A DNA stretch of 64,000 bases from Pseudomonas fluorescens (GTDB lineage: Bacteria; Pseudomonadota; Gammaproteobacteria; Pseudomonadales; Pseudomonadaceae), in assembly GCF_900215245.1 (NCBI RefSeq), contig NZ_LT907842.1:5270001-5334000 (forward strand). The letters are read 5' to 3'. A program made the translations under genes and the position numbers. The notes under the pieces were generated by a model that ran no database searches, was not told the DNA's origin, and saw nothing but the letters and a program-made list of their open reading frames with translations. Shown in pieces: positions 1-9,413 of this stretch. Positions within the stretch are counted from its first letter, which is position 1; the number at the start of each line of letters is the position of its first letter.

Positions 1-325
1 CCTGCACCTGCGCGTTGTCCAGGTCGGTGCCCAGGGCGAAGGTGATGGTCAGGGTCAGCTTGCCGTCGGCGGTGGACTGCGAGGACATGTACAGCATGTT
101 CTCGACGCCGGTGATGGCTTGCTCCAGGGGCGCGGCCACGGTTTCACCGATGACTTTGGGGTTGGCACCCGGGAAGTTGGCGCGGACCACGACGGTCGGC
201 GGCACGACTTCCGGGTATTCGCTGATCGGCAGTTGGAACAGCGAGATTGCACCCGCGATCAGGATCAACAGCGACAGCACCGCTGCGAAGATCGGCCGTG
301 AAATGAAGAACTTGGAAAAATTCAT
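1..325 (-). CDS. mexF: RND efflux permease, MexF type (5' end only)
   Basis: This is the first 108 codons of an inner-membrane RND drug/proton antiporter; the rest lies beyond the left edge. The start is typical of the family: the N-terminus MNFSKFFISRPIFA, then the first membrane helix, then periplasmic residues with QLPISEYPEVVPPTVVV and a GANPKVIGETVAAPLEQ segment. These match my memory of MexF more closely than MexB. The ATG is only 15 bp after the mexE stop, so the two are surely one operon. The outer membrane channel gene (oprN) would be expected further left but cannot be seen. The subfamily assignment is from recalled sequence; the RND assignment is firm. Confidence 0.9.
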   Translation of the reverse strand, partial: MNFSKFFISRPIFAAVLSLLILIAGAISLFQLPISEYPEVVPPTVVVRANFPGANPKVIGETVAAPLEQAITGVENMLYMSSQSTADGKLTLTITFALGTDLDNAQVQ

Positions 326-340
326 CTTGAGTTGTATCCC

Positions 341-1582
341 TTAACCGCGTGGAGTCGCGACGGCTGCGAGCTTGGGCGCGGCTTTATTCGGCGCCACTTG
401 CTCCAGGTTGCTGGCTTCAAGCGCTTGTCGTTGTTGTGCCAAGGCGGCGAGGGTTTCCTTGCTGGCCATCGGGATCGTTTCCGGTGCAACCGGCGAACCC
501 GGGCGAATGCGCTGCAGGCCCTTCACGACGATGGTGTCGTCCTTGTTCAAACCGCTGCGCACGATGCGCAGGCCTTCGATCTTCGGCCCCAGTTCCACCG
601 AGCGATAAGCCGGTTTGTCGCCGTCCATCACCAGCACGAACTTCTTGCCCAGGTCGGTGCCGACCGCTTCGTCATTGATCAACACCGCGGAGTAGGTCCC
701 GCTGCCGACCAGCTTCAAGCGGGCATACAGGCCAGGGGTGTATTCGCCCTTGCTGTTATCGAACACGGCGCGGCCACGGATGGTGCCGGTGGCCGGGTTG
801 ACTTGGTTGTCGACGAAGTTCATCTGGCCCAGGTGCGGGTTGCCGGTTTCATTCGACAGGCCCAGGTACACTGGTGTGGTCGCGCCACGGCGGCCTTCGC
901 GGGCCAGTTCGGTGTACTTGAGGTACACGCGCTCGTCGGCGTCGAAGTAGGCGTAGACCTTGTCGGTGGACACGACGCTGGTCAGCGGCGTGGTGTCGGC
1001 GGTCACCAGGTTGCCGGCGGTGATTTCGGCACGGCTGACGCGGCCGCTGATCGGCGCGGTTACGCGGGTGAAACTCAGGTTCAGCTTGGCGAGGTCCAAC
1101 TGCGCCTGAATCCCGGCGACAGCCGCGCGGGCTTCCTGGGCAGCGGTGGTGCGCGAGTCGGCCAGTTCGGCGGAAATCGCGTTGCTCTGACGCAGGCGTT
1201 CGCCCCGTTGCGCTTCATTATCGCTACGGGTCGCGGCGGCTTTGGTTTGGGCAAGCTGGGCTTCGAGACGGCGCACTTCAGCCTGGAACGGACGCGGGTC
1301 GATCTGGAACAGCAAGTCGCCTTTCTTCACCAGGGCGCCCTCGATGAAAGCAATCTGGTCGATCTGGCCGGACACCCGCGGACGAATCTGCACGGTTTCC
1401 GGCGCTTCCAGGCGACCGGTGAATTCATCCCACTCGTTGACCGGTTGTTCGAGCACCTTGGCCACGCTGATTTTCGCAGGGGGCATGGCGGCCGCTTGTT
1501 CCGGAGTTTTGCCGCACGCGCTCATGACCACCACGGCCAAAATCGCCAGGGGGAAGCGCAAATGTTTGAGTGACTGTTCCAT
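341..1582 (-). CDS. mexE: RND efflux periplasmic adaptor, MexE type
   Basis: A 413-residue membrane fusion protein that would link the MexF pump to an outer membrane channel. The N-terminus has a lipoprotein signal with the lipobox MSAC, so Cys23 would be acylated. Next come the lipoyl/barrel-sandwich half (around PRVSGQIDQIAFIEGALVKK), an alpha-hairpin rich in Ala/Gln/Arg, the second lipoyl half (TAPISGRVSRAEI) and beta-barrel/membrane-proximal domains. An in-frame ATG 13 codons upstream exists, but MEQSLKHLRFPLAI is the usual MexE start. It sits directly before mexF, and a palindromic LysR-type site lies about 85 bp upstream. In P. aeruginosa this system exports chloramphenicol, quinolones and quinolone signals; substrates here are inferred. 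Confidence 0.92.
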   Translation of the reverse strand: MEQSLKHLRFPLAILAVVVMSACGKTPEQAAAMPPAKISVAKVLEQPVNEWDEFTGRLEAPETVQIRPRVSGQIDQIAFIEGALVKKGDLLFQIDPRPFQAEVRRLEAQLAQTKAAATRSDNEAQRGERLRQSNAISAELADSRTTAAQEARAAVAGIQAQLDLAKLNLSFTRVTAPISGRVSRAEITAGNLVTADTTPLTSVVSTDKVYAYFDADERVYLKYTELAREGRRGATTPVYLGLSNETGNPHLGQMNFVDNQVNPATGTIRGRAVFDNSKGEYTPGLYARLKLVGSGTYSAVLINDEAVGTDLGKKFVLVMDGDKPAYRSVELGPKIEGLRIVRSGLNKDDTIVVKGLQRIRPGSPVAPETIPMASKETLAALAQQRQALEASNLEQVAPNKAAPKLAAVATPRG

Positions 1583-1666
1583 GGAGTGCATCCGCCAATG
1601 TATTTGAGATGGGCGGATCATGCGCGGCGAGGTGCTATGTCACGAATCGAATGAAGCAAAGGTAAC

Positions 1667-1683
1667 TATCATTCGGAATGATA
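1667..1683. promoter_or_regulatory. Nod-box-like palindrome upstream of mexE
   Basis: TATCATTCGGAATGATA is a perfect 17-bp inverted repeat around a central G. It contains ATC-N9-GAT (1668-1682), the core of the nod box bound by LysR-type activators such as NodD and MexT. It lies about 85 bp upstream of the mexE start, where a MexT site would be expected. No MexT gene is present in the visible neighbourhood, so the regulator would act from elsewhere. The palindrome is seen directly; its role is inferred. Confidence 0.6.
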
Positions 1684-2318
1684 TAAGCGCGAGATTAGCC
1701 CTCTAGGATGCGGGTTTCGTTAGGCAGCTATCAATGGGCTTGATGACAAAGGTCTATTGCGCAGCGTGCAAGGAACACGGCCATCGTCGTGCTGTCGCCG
1801 GCCAATGGCATTCAAACCGCTCGACCCATTGATCCATCCCAACGCGCTTATTCCGACGCTTTGACGGTGACCGCAGCCGAAATCGAAACGCCCAGTCAAT
1901 ACAGGCGTCCACCGCCGATGATAAACAGCACCAGCATGCCGAACATGTAATGCGCCGGCTGCGTTGCCAGCAGCCCTGCGCACAGCATGAGGCCCAACCG
2001 AACCCGCCTTGGCTCGCCACTGCAGCTCACCGCTGGGCGCGACCTTGAGCCGCGTCGGTGCATCGCCTATGGCGGGTTTGACGGGCGCGTCAGCGCGTGG
2101 CGTTGTGGCCTGGGTTAAAGGTCGTCAAGCGCAGCCCAAGGTCCGCACGGTAGTTGATGCGCTGGTGACGGGGCTGGGCGCGCTTGATTAAACGTTCGCG
2201 TGACTTCGTATCTGTGCATAAACAGCACAGGTATTGTTTGCTTATGTGCGTGGATCAAACAGCAGGGCCTGCTTAAGCTGGCCTCGTCAACCCGACGACT
2301 GCTTAAGGAAACCCGCTC
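1684..2318. other. Gene-poor stretch with possible gene remnants
   Basis: I find no intact gene here. Two fragments look protein-like. On the plus strand, a 60-codon frame (2009-2191, TTG first codon) ends with GRQAQPKVRTVVDALV, which resembles the last residues of a LysR regulator. On the minus strand, around 1920-2000, a frame encodes a hydrophobic tail (ATQPAHYMFGMLVLFIIGGG) that ends in a stop. Neither has a plausible start, and both overlap or abut other stops, so they are best read as decayed ends. The promoter of the 2319 gene must lie at the right end of this stretch. Confidence 0.4.
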
Positions 2319-3074
2319 ATGTCCCATGCCATCACTGCTGCTCAAACGACCCTGCGCGCCGCAAACGCTGTCAGCGTGCCGCACGTGATTAAATCCGTCA
2401 TCGCCGGCCTTGGCCTGCTGATGAGCCTCGGACAATCTGCCGTCGCCGCCGATGCCCCGGCCAATGCGCAGCCGACCATCCGTGCCATGTTCGGTGCCAA
2501 GCCGACCGACCAGTTGGACCCGAAAACCACCGCGTTGCTGGTGATCGACTTCCAGAACGAATACTTCACGGGCCGCATGCCGATCCCGGATGGCATGACA
2601 GCGCTGGCCAACACCCAGCGCTTGATTGCGTTTGCCGACAAGCAACATATTCCGGTGATCCACGTGCAGCACTTGGCTGCGGAGGGCGCAGCGGTGTTTG
2701 CCAAGGGCGGTAAAACGGTGAACTTCCACCCGTTGATGCAGCCGCGTGCACAGGACAAAGTCATTCAAAAAACCACCGTGAGTGTGTTCGCCAGCAGCGA
2801 TATCGACGCCCAGTTGAAGCAAGCCGGAATCAAGACGCTGATCATTTCCGGGCTGATGACCCACGCCTGTGTCGCCGGTGCTGCGCGTGACGCGGTGCCG
2901 TTGGGCTACGACGTTGTGGTAGCATCCGATGCCACTGCCACCCGCGCAATCACTCGCGCCAATGGGGATTCGGTGTCCAAGGACGCGTTGCACAATGCGG
3001 CGCTGGCGGAAATCGAAGACACCTTCGGTTCGGTGCTGAGCACTGCGCAAATCGTCGCCTTGCCCGTGCACTGA
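2319..3074 (+). CDS. Exported cysteine hydrolase, isochorismatase family
   Basis: A 251-residue protein of the isochorismatase/nicotinamidase fold. The catalytic triad is visible: Asp77 in LLVIDFQNEYF, Lys151 in QKTTVSVF and Cys184 in THACV. Unusually, the N-terminus carries about 44 extra residues with a hydrophobic stretch (VIAGLGLLMSLGQSAVA) followed by an AVA-A cleavage site, which suggests export to the periplasm. AAGGAA sits 8 bases before the ATG. A LysR regulator begins 36 bp downstream on the same strand and may control it. The substrate (an amide or isochorismate-like ester) cannot be told from sequence. Confidence 0.82.
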   Translation: MSHAITAAQTTLRAANAVSVPHVIKSVIAGLGLLMSLGQSAVAADAPANAQPTIRAMFGAKPTDQLDPKTTALLVIDFQNEYFTGRMPIPDGMTALANTQRLIAFADKQHIPVIHVQHLAAEGAAVFAKGGKTVNFHPLMQPRAQDKVIQKTTVSVFASSDIDAQLKQAGIKTLIISGLMTHACVAGAARDAVPLGYDVVVASDATATRAITRANGDSVSKDALHNAALAEIEDTFGSVLSTAQIVALPVH

Positions 3075-3110
3075 TCCACCGGACTGCTCGCCTGGAGTCA
3101 CACTCGCTTC

Positions 3111-4022
3111 ATGAACCAGTTATCTGCCATGCGCGCCTTTCGGTGCATCGTCGAGGCCAAGGGCTTCTCTGCGGCGGCAGAGCGGCTCGACACCACCCAC
3201 TCGACGATTTCCCGGCAATTGCAGCAACTGGAAGTGGCGCTGGGCGTTCAGTTGATCAACCGCAACACCCGGCGTTTCAGCCTGACCAGCCCCGGTGAGC
3301 ACTACTTCGCAGCGTGCGTCGATATTCTCGATCGCCTTGATGCGGCCGCCCTGGCCATGGCGCAGGGGCACCAGCAACCCAAAGGCCTGTTGCGGGTCAG
3401 CGTGCCGCTGGTGGTCGGCACGCTGGACTTGCCGCACTGGCTGCCGGGTTTCCAGAAGCGCTACCCCGATATCGAACTTGAGCTGTGCTGCGACGATCAG
3501 TTCGTCGACCTGGTCGCCGAAGGGTTCGACGTGGCTATCCGTATCGCCAGTGGACTGGCTGACACCACGCTGGTCGCACGCACCCTGACGGTTTCAAAGT
3601 TGGTCCTGGTGGCGTCGCCCGCCTATGTAAACAGCCACGGTTTGCCACGCACGGCCCAGGAACTCGACGGCCATCGCTTGCTGGCGTTTATCGGCGCCTC
3701 ATCCGACTGGGAGCTGTGCCCGCCGCGTGGTGCGCCGGTCAAGGTCACGCCAACGGGGCAGTTCAACACCAATACCCTCAGCGCCTTGCACGCCGCTGCA
3801 CTGGCCGGCGCCGGCATTGCGTGTTTTACCCAGGCCACCGTGCGCGCTAATTTTGCGCAAGGGCAACTCGTCTCCATTCTGCCCAACTATTCGCTGGGCC
3901 AACGGCATTACTTCGCGCTCTATCCGCAATCAAGGTATCTGGCGCCCAACGTCAGGGCGTTTGTCGATTACATGGCCGACTTCTACGCGCCGCAAGGGCA
4001 AACCGTGAACGCTCACGGGTAA
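3111..4022 (+). CDS. LysR-family transcriptional regulator
   Basis: A 303-residue LysR regulator. The N-terminal winged helix-turn-helix is clear (MRAFRCIVEAKGFSAAAERL, then HSTISRQLQQLEVALG and LINRNTRRFSLT), followed by a substrate-binding-like effector domain. The start at MNQLSAMRAF fits the family's usual N-terminus. It belongs to the large CrgA/DmlR-like subgroup in which the HTH is followed by a PKGLLRVSVPL-type linker. It lies between the isochorismatase-like gene and the oligopeptidase gene, all on one strand; which of them it regulates is not shown by the sequence. Confidence 0.9.
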   Translation: MNQLSAMRAFRCIVEAKGFSAAAERLDTTHSTISRQLQQLEVALGVQLINRNTRRFSLTSPGEHYFAACVDILDRLDAAALAMAQGHQQPKGLLRVSVPLVVGTLDLPHWLPGFQKRYPDIELELCCDDQFVDLVAEGFDVAIRIASGLADTTLVARTLTVSKLVLVASPAYVNSHGLPRTAQELDGHRLLAFIGASSDWELCPPRGAPVKVTPTGQFNTNTLSALHAAALAGAGIACFTQATVRANFAQGQLVSILPNYSLGQRHYFALYPQSRYLAPNVRAFVDYMADFYAPQGQTVNAHG

Positions 4023-4054
4023 TTTTTCAGTACCGCTTTCGACAGGATTCGATC

Positions 4055-6124
4055 ATGTCAAACCTCCCAACAGAACCCACCACCTTCCACGATCCGTACC
4101 AATGGCTTGAAGAGGTCGACAGTGCCAGGGCGCTGGACTGGGTACGGGCGCAAAACCAGAAGACCGATACACGCCTCGCGCAATCGGACAGCTTCAAGGC
4201 GCTGCAAGCCGAGCTTCTGGCGGTGCTCGATAGCGACAGCAATATCCCTTTCGTGGAAAAAATCGGCACGCACTATTACAACTTCTGGATTGACGCCGCC
4301 CACCCACGTGGACTGTGGCGTCGCACCACGCTGGAGGAGTACCGCAAGGTCCAACCCGCCTGGGAAACTGTGCTGGACATCGACGCGTTGAACACCCTTG
4401 AGGGCGAGAACTGGGTATGGCATGGCGCCAACTGCCTGCGACCGGGCCATTCGCAATCGACCTATCAGCGCTGCCTGATTGAACTGTCCCGTGGCGGGGC
4501 GGATGCCAGCGTCACGCGCGAATTTGATCTGGTCGGCAAAACCTGGGTTGAAGACGGCTTCCAACTGCCGGAATCCAAGGGCGGAATGGGCTGGATCGAC
4601 CAGGACAGCGTGTATGTGTTCACTGATTTCGGTGCGGCCAGCATGACGCGCTCGGGCTACCCGCGCATCGTCAAACAGTGGCAGCGCGGAACGCCGTTGA
4701 GCGCGGCCACTGTTGTGTACGAAGGTCAGCACGACGATATGTATATTGCGGCGATGCACGACAGTACGCCGGGCTACGCGCGTGATTTTGTCAGCCGTAC
4801 GCTGGCGTTCTACAACGATGAGCTATACCTGCGGGCCGACGACGGCAAACTGCGCAAAATCGACGCGCCTGACTCAGCCGAAAAGTCAGTGCACAAAGAC
4901 TGGCTGCTGCTGAAATTACGGGACGACTGGCCAGTGGGTGACGGCTATGTCGCCGGCTCGTTATTGGCGATCAAGTTTGAACAGTTCATGGCCGGCGGGC
5001 GCGATTTCGACGTGTTGTTTGCGCCGTCTGACAGCACCTCGCTGGCGGACATGGACTGGACGCGCAATCACTTGGTGCTGAACATTCTGGATGACGTCAG
5101 GAATCGTCTCAGCGTGTTGACGCCCAGCAATGAAGGATGGACGCGCAGCGCATTTATCGGCGCGCCGCCGATGGCGACGGTGGACGTGAGTGCGGTCGAC
5201 AGCGATGACAGTGACGCGGTCTGGCTGGTTACCCGGGACTACCTCACGCCGGTCACGCTTTCACTGGCTGAAATCGGCGCTGAACCGCATGCGCTGAAAG
5301 CCATGCCGGCGTTCTTCGATGCAAGTCGCCATGTTGTGCAGCAGCATTTTGCAGTGTCGAGGGATGGCACCCGTGTGCCGTATTTCCTGGTGCATGAGCA
5401 AGGGTTGCAGTACGACGGCAGTGCGCCAACCTTGCTGTATGGCTACGGCGGTTTCGAGTATTCGCTGTGCCCGGAATATTCCGGCGGGCTGGGCCGCGCC
5501 TGGCTTGCCAAAGGCGGGGTGTATGCCGTCGCCAACATTCGCGGCGGTGGCGAATACGGGCCGCGCTGGCACCAGGCCGCACTCAAGCACAATCGCGCGC
5601 GTGCCTACGAAGATTTTGCCGCAGTGGCGCAAGACCTGATCAGCCGAAAAGTCACCGCGCCCCGGCACTTGGGCGTGCAAGGTGGCAGCAATGGCGGCCT
5701 GTTGGTCGGCAACATGCTGACCCAGTACCCTGAACTGTTAGGCGCCGTAGTCGTGCAGGTGCCGTTGCTCGATATGCAGCGCTATCACCACTTACTGGCC
5801 GGGGCTTCGTGGATGGAAGAATACGGCAACCCGGACGTACCCGAAGAGTGGGCCTACATCCAGACGTTTTCGCCTTACCACCTGTTCGACCCGGCGCAGA
5901 CCTACCCGCCAGTGTTGTTCACCACCTCGACCCGTGATGACCGCGTACACCCGGCCCACGCCCGCAAGTTGGCGGCCAGGATGATCGAGGCCAACCAGGA
6001 CGTCACCTATTACGAGAACATCGAAGGCGGCCATGGGGGGGCGGCGGATAACGCGCAGAGTGCGTACATGAAAGCGTTGGTCTACCGCTTTTTGTGGGAG
6101 CGGTTGAGCGTCGGCGGGGCTTGA
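4055..6124 (+). CDS. Prolyl oligopeptidase family serine peptidase
   Basis: A 689-residue S9A-type peptidase. It has an N-terminal helix, a seven-bladed propeller-like central part with weak repeats, and a C-terminal alpha/beta hydrolase domain from about residue 415. The nucleophile is Ser545 in GGSNGG, the acid Asp628/629 in STRDDRVHP and the base His660 in EGGHGG. YGYGGFEYS and NIRGGGEYG are family signatures. No signal peptide, so probably cytoplasmic, cleaving short peptides after proline or a similar residue. AGGA is 8 bases before the ATG. It starts 32 bp after the LysR gene. Exact specificity (POP-like or another S9 subgroup) is uncertain. Confidence 0.88.
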   Translation: MSNLPTEPTTFHDPYQWLEEVDSARALDWVRAQNQKTDTRLAQSDSFKALQAELLAVLDSDSNIPFVEKIGTHYYNFWIDAAHPRGLWRRTTLEEYRKVQPAWETVLDIDALNTLEGENWVWHGANCLRPGHSQSTYQRCLIELSRGGADASVTREFDLVGKTWVEDGFQLPESKGGMGWIDQDSVYVFTDFGAASMTRSGYPRIVKQWQRGTPLSAATVVYEGQHDDMYIAAMHDSTPGYARDFVSRTLAFYNDELYLRADDGKLRKIDAPDSAEKSVHKDWLLLKLRDDWPVGDGYVAGSLLAIKFEQFMAGGRDFDVLFAPSDSTSLADMDWTRNHLVLNILDDVRNRLSVLTPSNEGWTRSAFIGAPPMATVDVSAVDSDDSDAVWLVTRDYLTPVTLSLAEIGAEPHALKAMPAFFDASRHVVQQHFAVSRDGTRVPYFLVHEQGLQYDGSAPTLLYGYGGFEYSLCPEYSGGLGRAWLAKGGVYAVANIRGGGEYGPRWHQAALKHNRARAYEDFAAVAQDLISRKVTAPRHLGVQGGSNGGLLVGNMLTQYPELLGAVVVQVPLLDMQRYHHLLAGASWMEEYGNPDVPEEWAYIQTFSPYHLFDPAQTYPPVLFTTSTRDDRVHPAHARKLAARMIEANQDVTYYENIEGGHGGAADNAQSAYMKALVYRFLWERLSVGGA

Positions 6125-6433
6125 CCGACGCCGGCGGCTCAGAGGCTGTCCGCGTCGCCGAGAACATTGTGACGGGGCTCTAGAGCGGTAGCGTCAGGCG
6201 AAAAAATGGCGTTAGTCCCCATTTACGCCCCTAACGCCGCCACTATGCGCGTGATCAAAGAAGCCTGAAGCGCCCGAAGTGTCCTACCCTCAGCAATCCT
6301 CTCCACGGGCGTTACAAGGCGGTGGGCAGGCGCAACTAGCTGGGCGCTTCGGCGTCGCGCGCGCCGTTGGATGTGCGCAACACCATCGCCTGCCATAATC
6401 CACCCGTTTCACCCCAGCCCCCACACGGAGTCC
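6125..6433. other. Intergenic stretch with one hairpin
   Basis: No gene is seen. The arms GGCGTTAG (6208-6215) and CTAACGCC (6231-6238) can form an 8-bp stem with a 15-base loop. Read on the minus strand the stem is followed by ATTTTTT, so it would look like a weak terminator for minus-strand transcription, although both flanking genes point right. The promoter of the ABC exporter gene must be in the right-hand part. Confidence 0.4.
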
Positions 6434-8251
6434 ATGCCATTCATGGTGCTGTTCAATCGATTGAGCGCGTTTTCCAGCCAGGCGCGCAGGGCACTGAAGT
6501 TGGTGTGGGGGACGTCGCGTCCCTTATTTATAGGCTTGCTGTTGGCCACCATCATTGCCGGTCTGTTGCCTGCGCTGGCTGCCTGGATCGGCCAGCGTAT
6601 TGTCGATGGCGTGGTGCACGCGATGCAGATTCATGCAGCCGGCAGCCAGGCGCCCGTGTGGCCAGTGATGCAGTACGTGCTGGCCGAGGCGGGCGTGTTG
6701 GCGCTGCTGGCCGCCGCCCAGCGTGCATTGTCAATGCAGCAATCGTTGCTGCGGGTGCAGTTGGGGGTGAAGGTCAACCTGATGATTCTGGAGAAAGCCC
6801 AGACCCTCTCACTCCTGCAATTTGAAGACGCCGAGTTTCACGACAAGCTGGTGCGCGTGCGCCAGGGCGCGTCGACACGGCCGCTGAGCCTGGTAACCAA
6901 GGGCCTGGGGTTGGTGCAGAACCTGATCGCGCTGATCAGCTTTGCCGTGCTGTTAGTGCACTTTTCGCCGTGGGCGCTGGTGATTCTGGTGGTCGGCGCC
7001 TTACCGGTGTTCTTCGCCGAGACGCATTTCTCGGGCAATGCATTTCGCCTGTTTCACCGGCGCGCGCCCGAGACCCGTCAGCAGAATTACCTGGAATCGC
7101 TGCTGTCCCACGAGACCCATGCCAAAGAGGTCAAGCTGTTCGGCCTGGCGCCGCTGTTCCTCCAGCGCTACCGCGATAACGCTCGGCGCTTGTACACCGA
7201 GGACCGCCAGTTGACGGTGCGTCGCGATGCCTGGGGCTTTGCCCTGGGCCTGCTGGGCACCGCGGCGTTTTATGTGGCTTACGCCTGGGTGGTGCTGGAC
7301 ACCGTGCGCGGCCAGACCAGCCTGGGACAGATGACCATGTACATCGTGCTGTTCAAGCAGGGGCAAAGCGCGATCACCGCCAGCCTCAGCGCAATTGCCG
7401 GCCTGTATGACGACAGTCTGTTTCTGTCGGACCTTTATGAGTACCTGCTAACCCCCGTGGTCGTGCCGAGTGGCCGGCTTACCCAGGGCGCGCGTCCCGG
7501 CGACGGTCTGCGCTGCGAGCACGTGGGGTTCAGTTACCCCGGCGCTGAGCGGCCGGCATTGACGGACATCAACCTGCACTTGGCGCCGGGGCAAAGCCTT
7601 GCCCTGGTGGGCGAGAATGGCTCGGGCAAAACCAGCCTGATCAAACTGCTCACGCGCCTGTATACCCCACACGAGGGGCGCATTCTGCTGGATGGCAGCG
7701 ACTTGCAAGACTGGGATGAACAGACACTGCGCCAGCGCATTGGGGTGATTTTCCAGGATTACATCCGCTACCAGATGACCGTCGGCGAGAACCTTGGCGT
7801 GGGTGACGTCGATGCGCTGAACGACGAGGCGCGCTGGCGCACGGCCGCCACCCAGGGGGTGGCCGCCGAGTTCATCGAACGCCTGAGCAAGGCCTACGGC
7901 ACACCGTTAGGGCGCTGGCTCGGCGGCCAGGAGTTGTCGGGTGGGCAATGGCAGAAAGTCGCCTTGTCACGCGCGTATATGCGCCAGGAGGCGGATCTGC
8001 TGATTCTTGACGAGCCGACGGCCGCGCTGGACGCCGGCGCCGAGGCGGCGGTGTTCGAGCACTTTCGCGAACACGCCAAGGGCCGCATGACGTTGTTGAT
8101 TTCCCATCGATTCTCCAGCGTGCGCAATGCCGACCACATCATCGTGCTGGACGGCGGGCGAATCCTTGAGGAGGGCAGCCATCACCAGCTGATGGCGGCG
8201 GGTGGGCGCTATGCCGAGTTGTTCGATGTTCAGGCGCGGGGGTATCGCTAG
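6434..8251 (+). CDS. ABC exporter half-transporter (permease fused to ATPase)
   Basis: About 605 residues. The N-terminal half has the transmembrane helices of a type IV ABC exporter; the C-terminal half has a nucleotide-binding domain with Walker A GENGSGKTS, signature LSGGQWQKVALSRA, Walker B LLILDEPTAALD and switch His in LLISHR. It would act as a homodimer in the inner membrane, since no partner gene is adjacent. The longer frame begins at 6371; I prefer ATG 6434 or 6443, because GGAG (6427-6430) lies just upstream and the added residues look non-coding. The substrate is unknown: neighbours (peptidase left, benzoate genes right) give no clue. Confidence 0.85.
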   Translation: MPFMVLFNRLSAFSSQARRALKLVWGTSRPLFIGLLLATIIAGLLPALAAWIGQRIVDGVVHAMQIHAAGSQAPVWPVMQYVLAEAGVLALLAAAQRALSMQQSLLRVQLGVKVNLMILEKAQTLSLLQFEDAEFHDKLVRVRQGASTRPLSLVTKGLGLVQNLIALISFAVLLVHFSPWALVILVVGALPVFFAETHFSGNAFRLFHRRAPETRQQNYLESLLSHETHAKEVKLFGLAPLFLQRYRDNARRLYTEDRQLTVRRDAWGFALGLLGTAAFYVAYAWVVLDTVRGQTSLGQMTMYIVLFKQGQSAITASLSAIAGLYDDSLFLSDLYEYLLTPVVVPSGRLTQGARPGDGLRCEHVGFSYPGAERPALTDINLHLAPGQSLALVGENGSGKTSLIKLLTRLYTPHEGRILLDGSDLQDWDEQTLRQRIGVIFQDYIRYQMTVGENLGVGDVDALNDEARWRTAATQGVAAEFIERLSKAYGTPLGRWLGGQELSGGQWQKVALSRAYMRQEADLLILDEPTAALDAGAEAAVFEHFREHAKGRMTLLISHRFSSVRNADHIIVLDGGRILEEGSHHQLMAAGGRYAELFDVQARGYR

Positions 8252-8459
8252 GTCCCCGCCCAATCCGGCCAAGGGTATTGTTTCAAAGTTTTAGCACGCC
8301 ATGCCCACCTCAAGCCCTGTGCACCCCGATGCGCCGCTGAAAGCCTGGCGCAGAACGCCTGACAATACCTCCAGGGTATCCCTTCAGACTTTTTCCATAT
8401 TGGACGCCCCCGTACCCAGGCGTCAGCCTGAGCCCAATAACGATAAAAGAGTCGCAACC

Positions 8460-9407
8460 ATGACCGTGCTATTGAGTGAGCGCAGCCAGATTTTCCGGGG
8501 CGCCGATGCCTACGCGGTGTCGGACTACGTCAACCAGCACGTGGGCAGCCACTGCATTCGCCTGCCTCCCAAGGGCCGGCCCCGGGCGAGTATCAGCCAT
8601 CGCACCTTCGCCAGCCTGGACCTGTGCCGCATCAGCTACGGCGCACCGGTACGGGTCACATCGGTGGCGCTGGAGACCATCTATCACCTGCAGATCCTGT
8701 TGCGCGGGCATTGCCGCTCCAGTTCGCGTGGCGAGGATGACGTGTTCGGGCCGGGGGAAATCCTGCTGATCAACCCGGACGATCCGGTCGACCTGACCTA
8801 TTCCGCCGACTGCGAGAAATTCATCATCAAACTGCCGGTGCGCCTGCTGGAAAACGCCTGCCTGGAGCAGCACTGGAGCCTGCCGCAGGTGGGCATCCGC
8901 TTCGCGACGGCGCGCCACGCGCTCAGTGAAATGGGCGGCTTCCTGCCGTTGCTCGGGCTGATCTGCCATGAGGCGGAAAACGCTGCCGAGCCCCACACGC
9001 AGGGCCTGTACGAACGCATCGTGGCCAACAAGCTGCTGGCATTGCTGGGCAGTAATGTGTCGCGGGTGATCCCCCAGGCTGCCCATGGCGGTGGGTTTGA
9101 AGCGGTGCGCGAATTTATCCAGCAGCACCTGGGCGATGACATCAGCGTCGAGCAGTTGATGGCCGTGGCCAACGTCAGCGAACGTTCGCTGTACAGCCTG
9201 TTTGCGCGCCAGGTGGGGTTGTCGCCGCGCGAGTATGTACGCCGCTGCAAGCTCGAACGGGTGCACGCACGCTTGCAACTGAGCAGCACGCGCAGCGTGA
9301 CCGAGGTGGCTTTGGATCATGGCTTCATGCACTTGGGGCGGTTTTCCGAGGCCTATCGCAAACGCTTCGGCGAACTGCCGTCGCAGACCTGGAAACGCCA
9401 TCGTTAA
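8460..9407 (+). CDS. benR: AraC/XylS-family activator of the benzoate operon
   Basis: A 315-residue AraC-family protein. The N-terminal part is an AraC-binding-like effector domain (YHLQILLRGHCRSSSRG, then a GPGEILLINPDDPVDL segment); the C-terminal hundred residues carry two HTH motifs (ISVEQLMAVANVSERSLYSLF and VTEVALDHGFMHLGRFSEAYR). The longer frame from 8301 is unlikely: ATG 8460 with AAAAGAG upstream gives the usual length of BenR/XylS. It sits immediately before benA, and its presumed operator repeats begin 7 bp after its stop. By family knowledge it activates benABCD in response to benzoate itself. Confidence 0.85.
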   Translation: MTVLLSERSQIFRGADAYAVSDYVNQHVGSHCIRLPPKGRPRASISHRTFASLDLCRISYGAPVRVTSVALETIYHLQILLRGHCRSSSRGEDDVFGPGEILLINPDDPVDLTYSADCEKFIIKLPVRLLENACLEQHWSLPQVGIRFATARHALSEMGGFLPLLGLICHEAENAAEPHTQGLYERIVANKLLALLGSNVSRVIPQAAHGGGFEAVREFIQQHLGDDISVEQLMAVANVSERSLYSLFARQVGLSPREYVRRCKLERVHARLQLSSTRSVTEVALDHGFMHLGRFSEAYRKRFGELPSQTWKRHR

Positions 9408-9413
9408 GCGACG

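Noticed and set aside
332..1573. 413-codon plus-strand frame opposite mexE
   Set aside because: It is the antisense shadow of a well recognised adaptor gene; it has Arg/His/Gly-rich content and no family features.
6208..6238. Hairpin as a terminator for the oligopeptidase gene
   Set aside because: On the plus strand no T-run follows; the T-run is on the minus strand side, where no gene ends.
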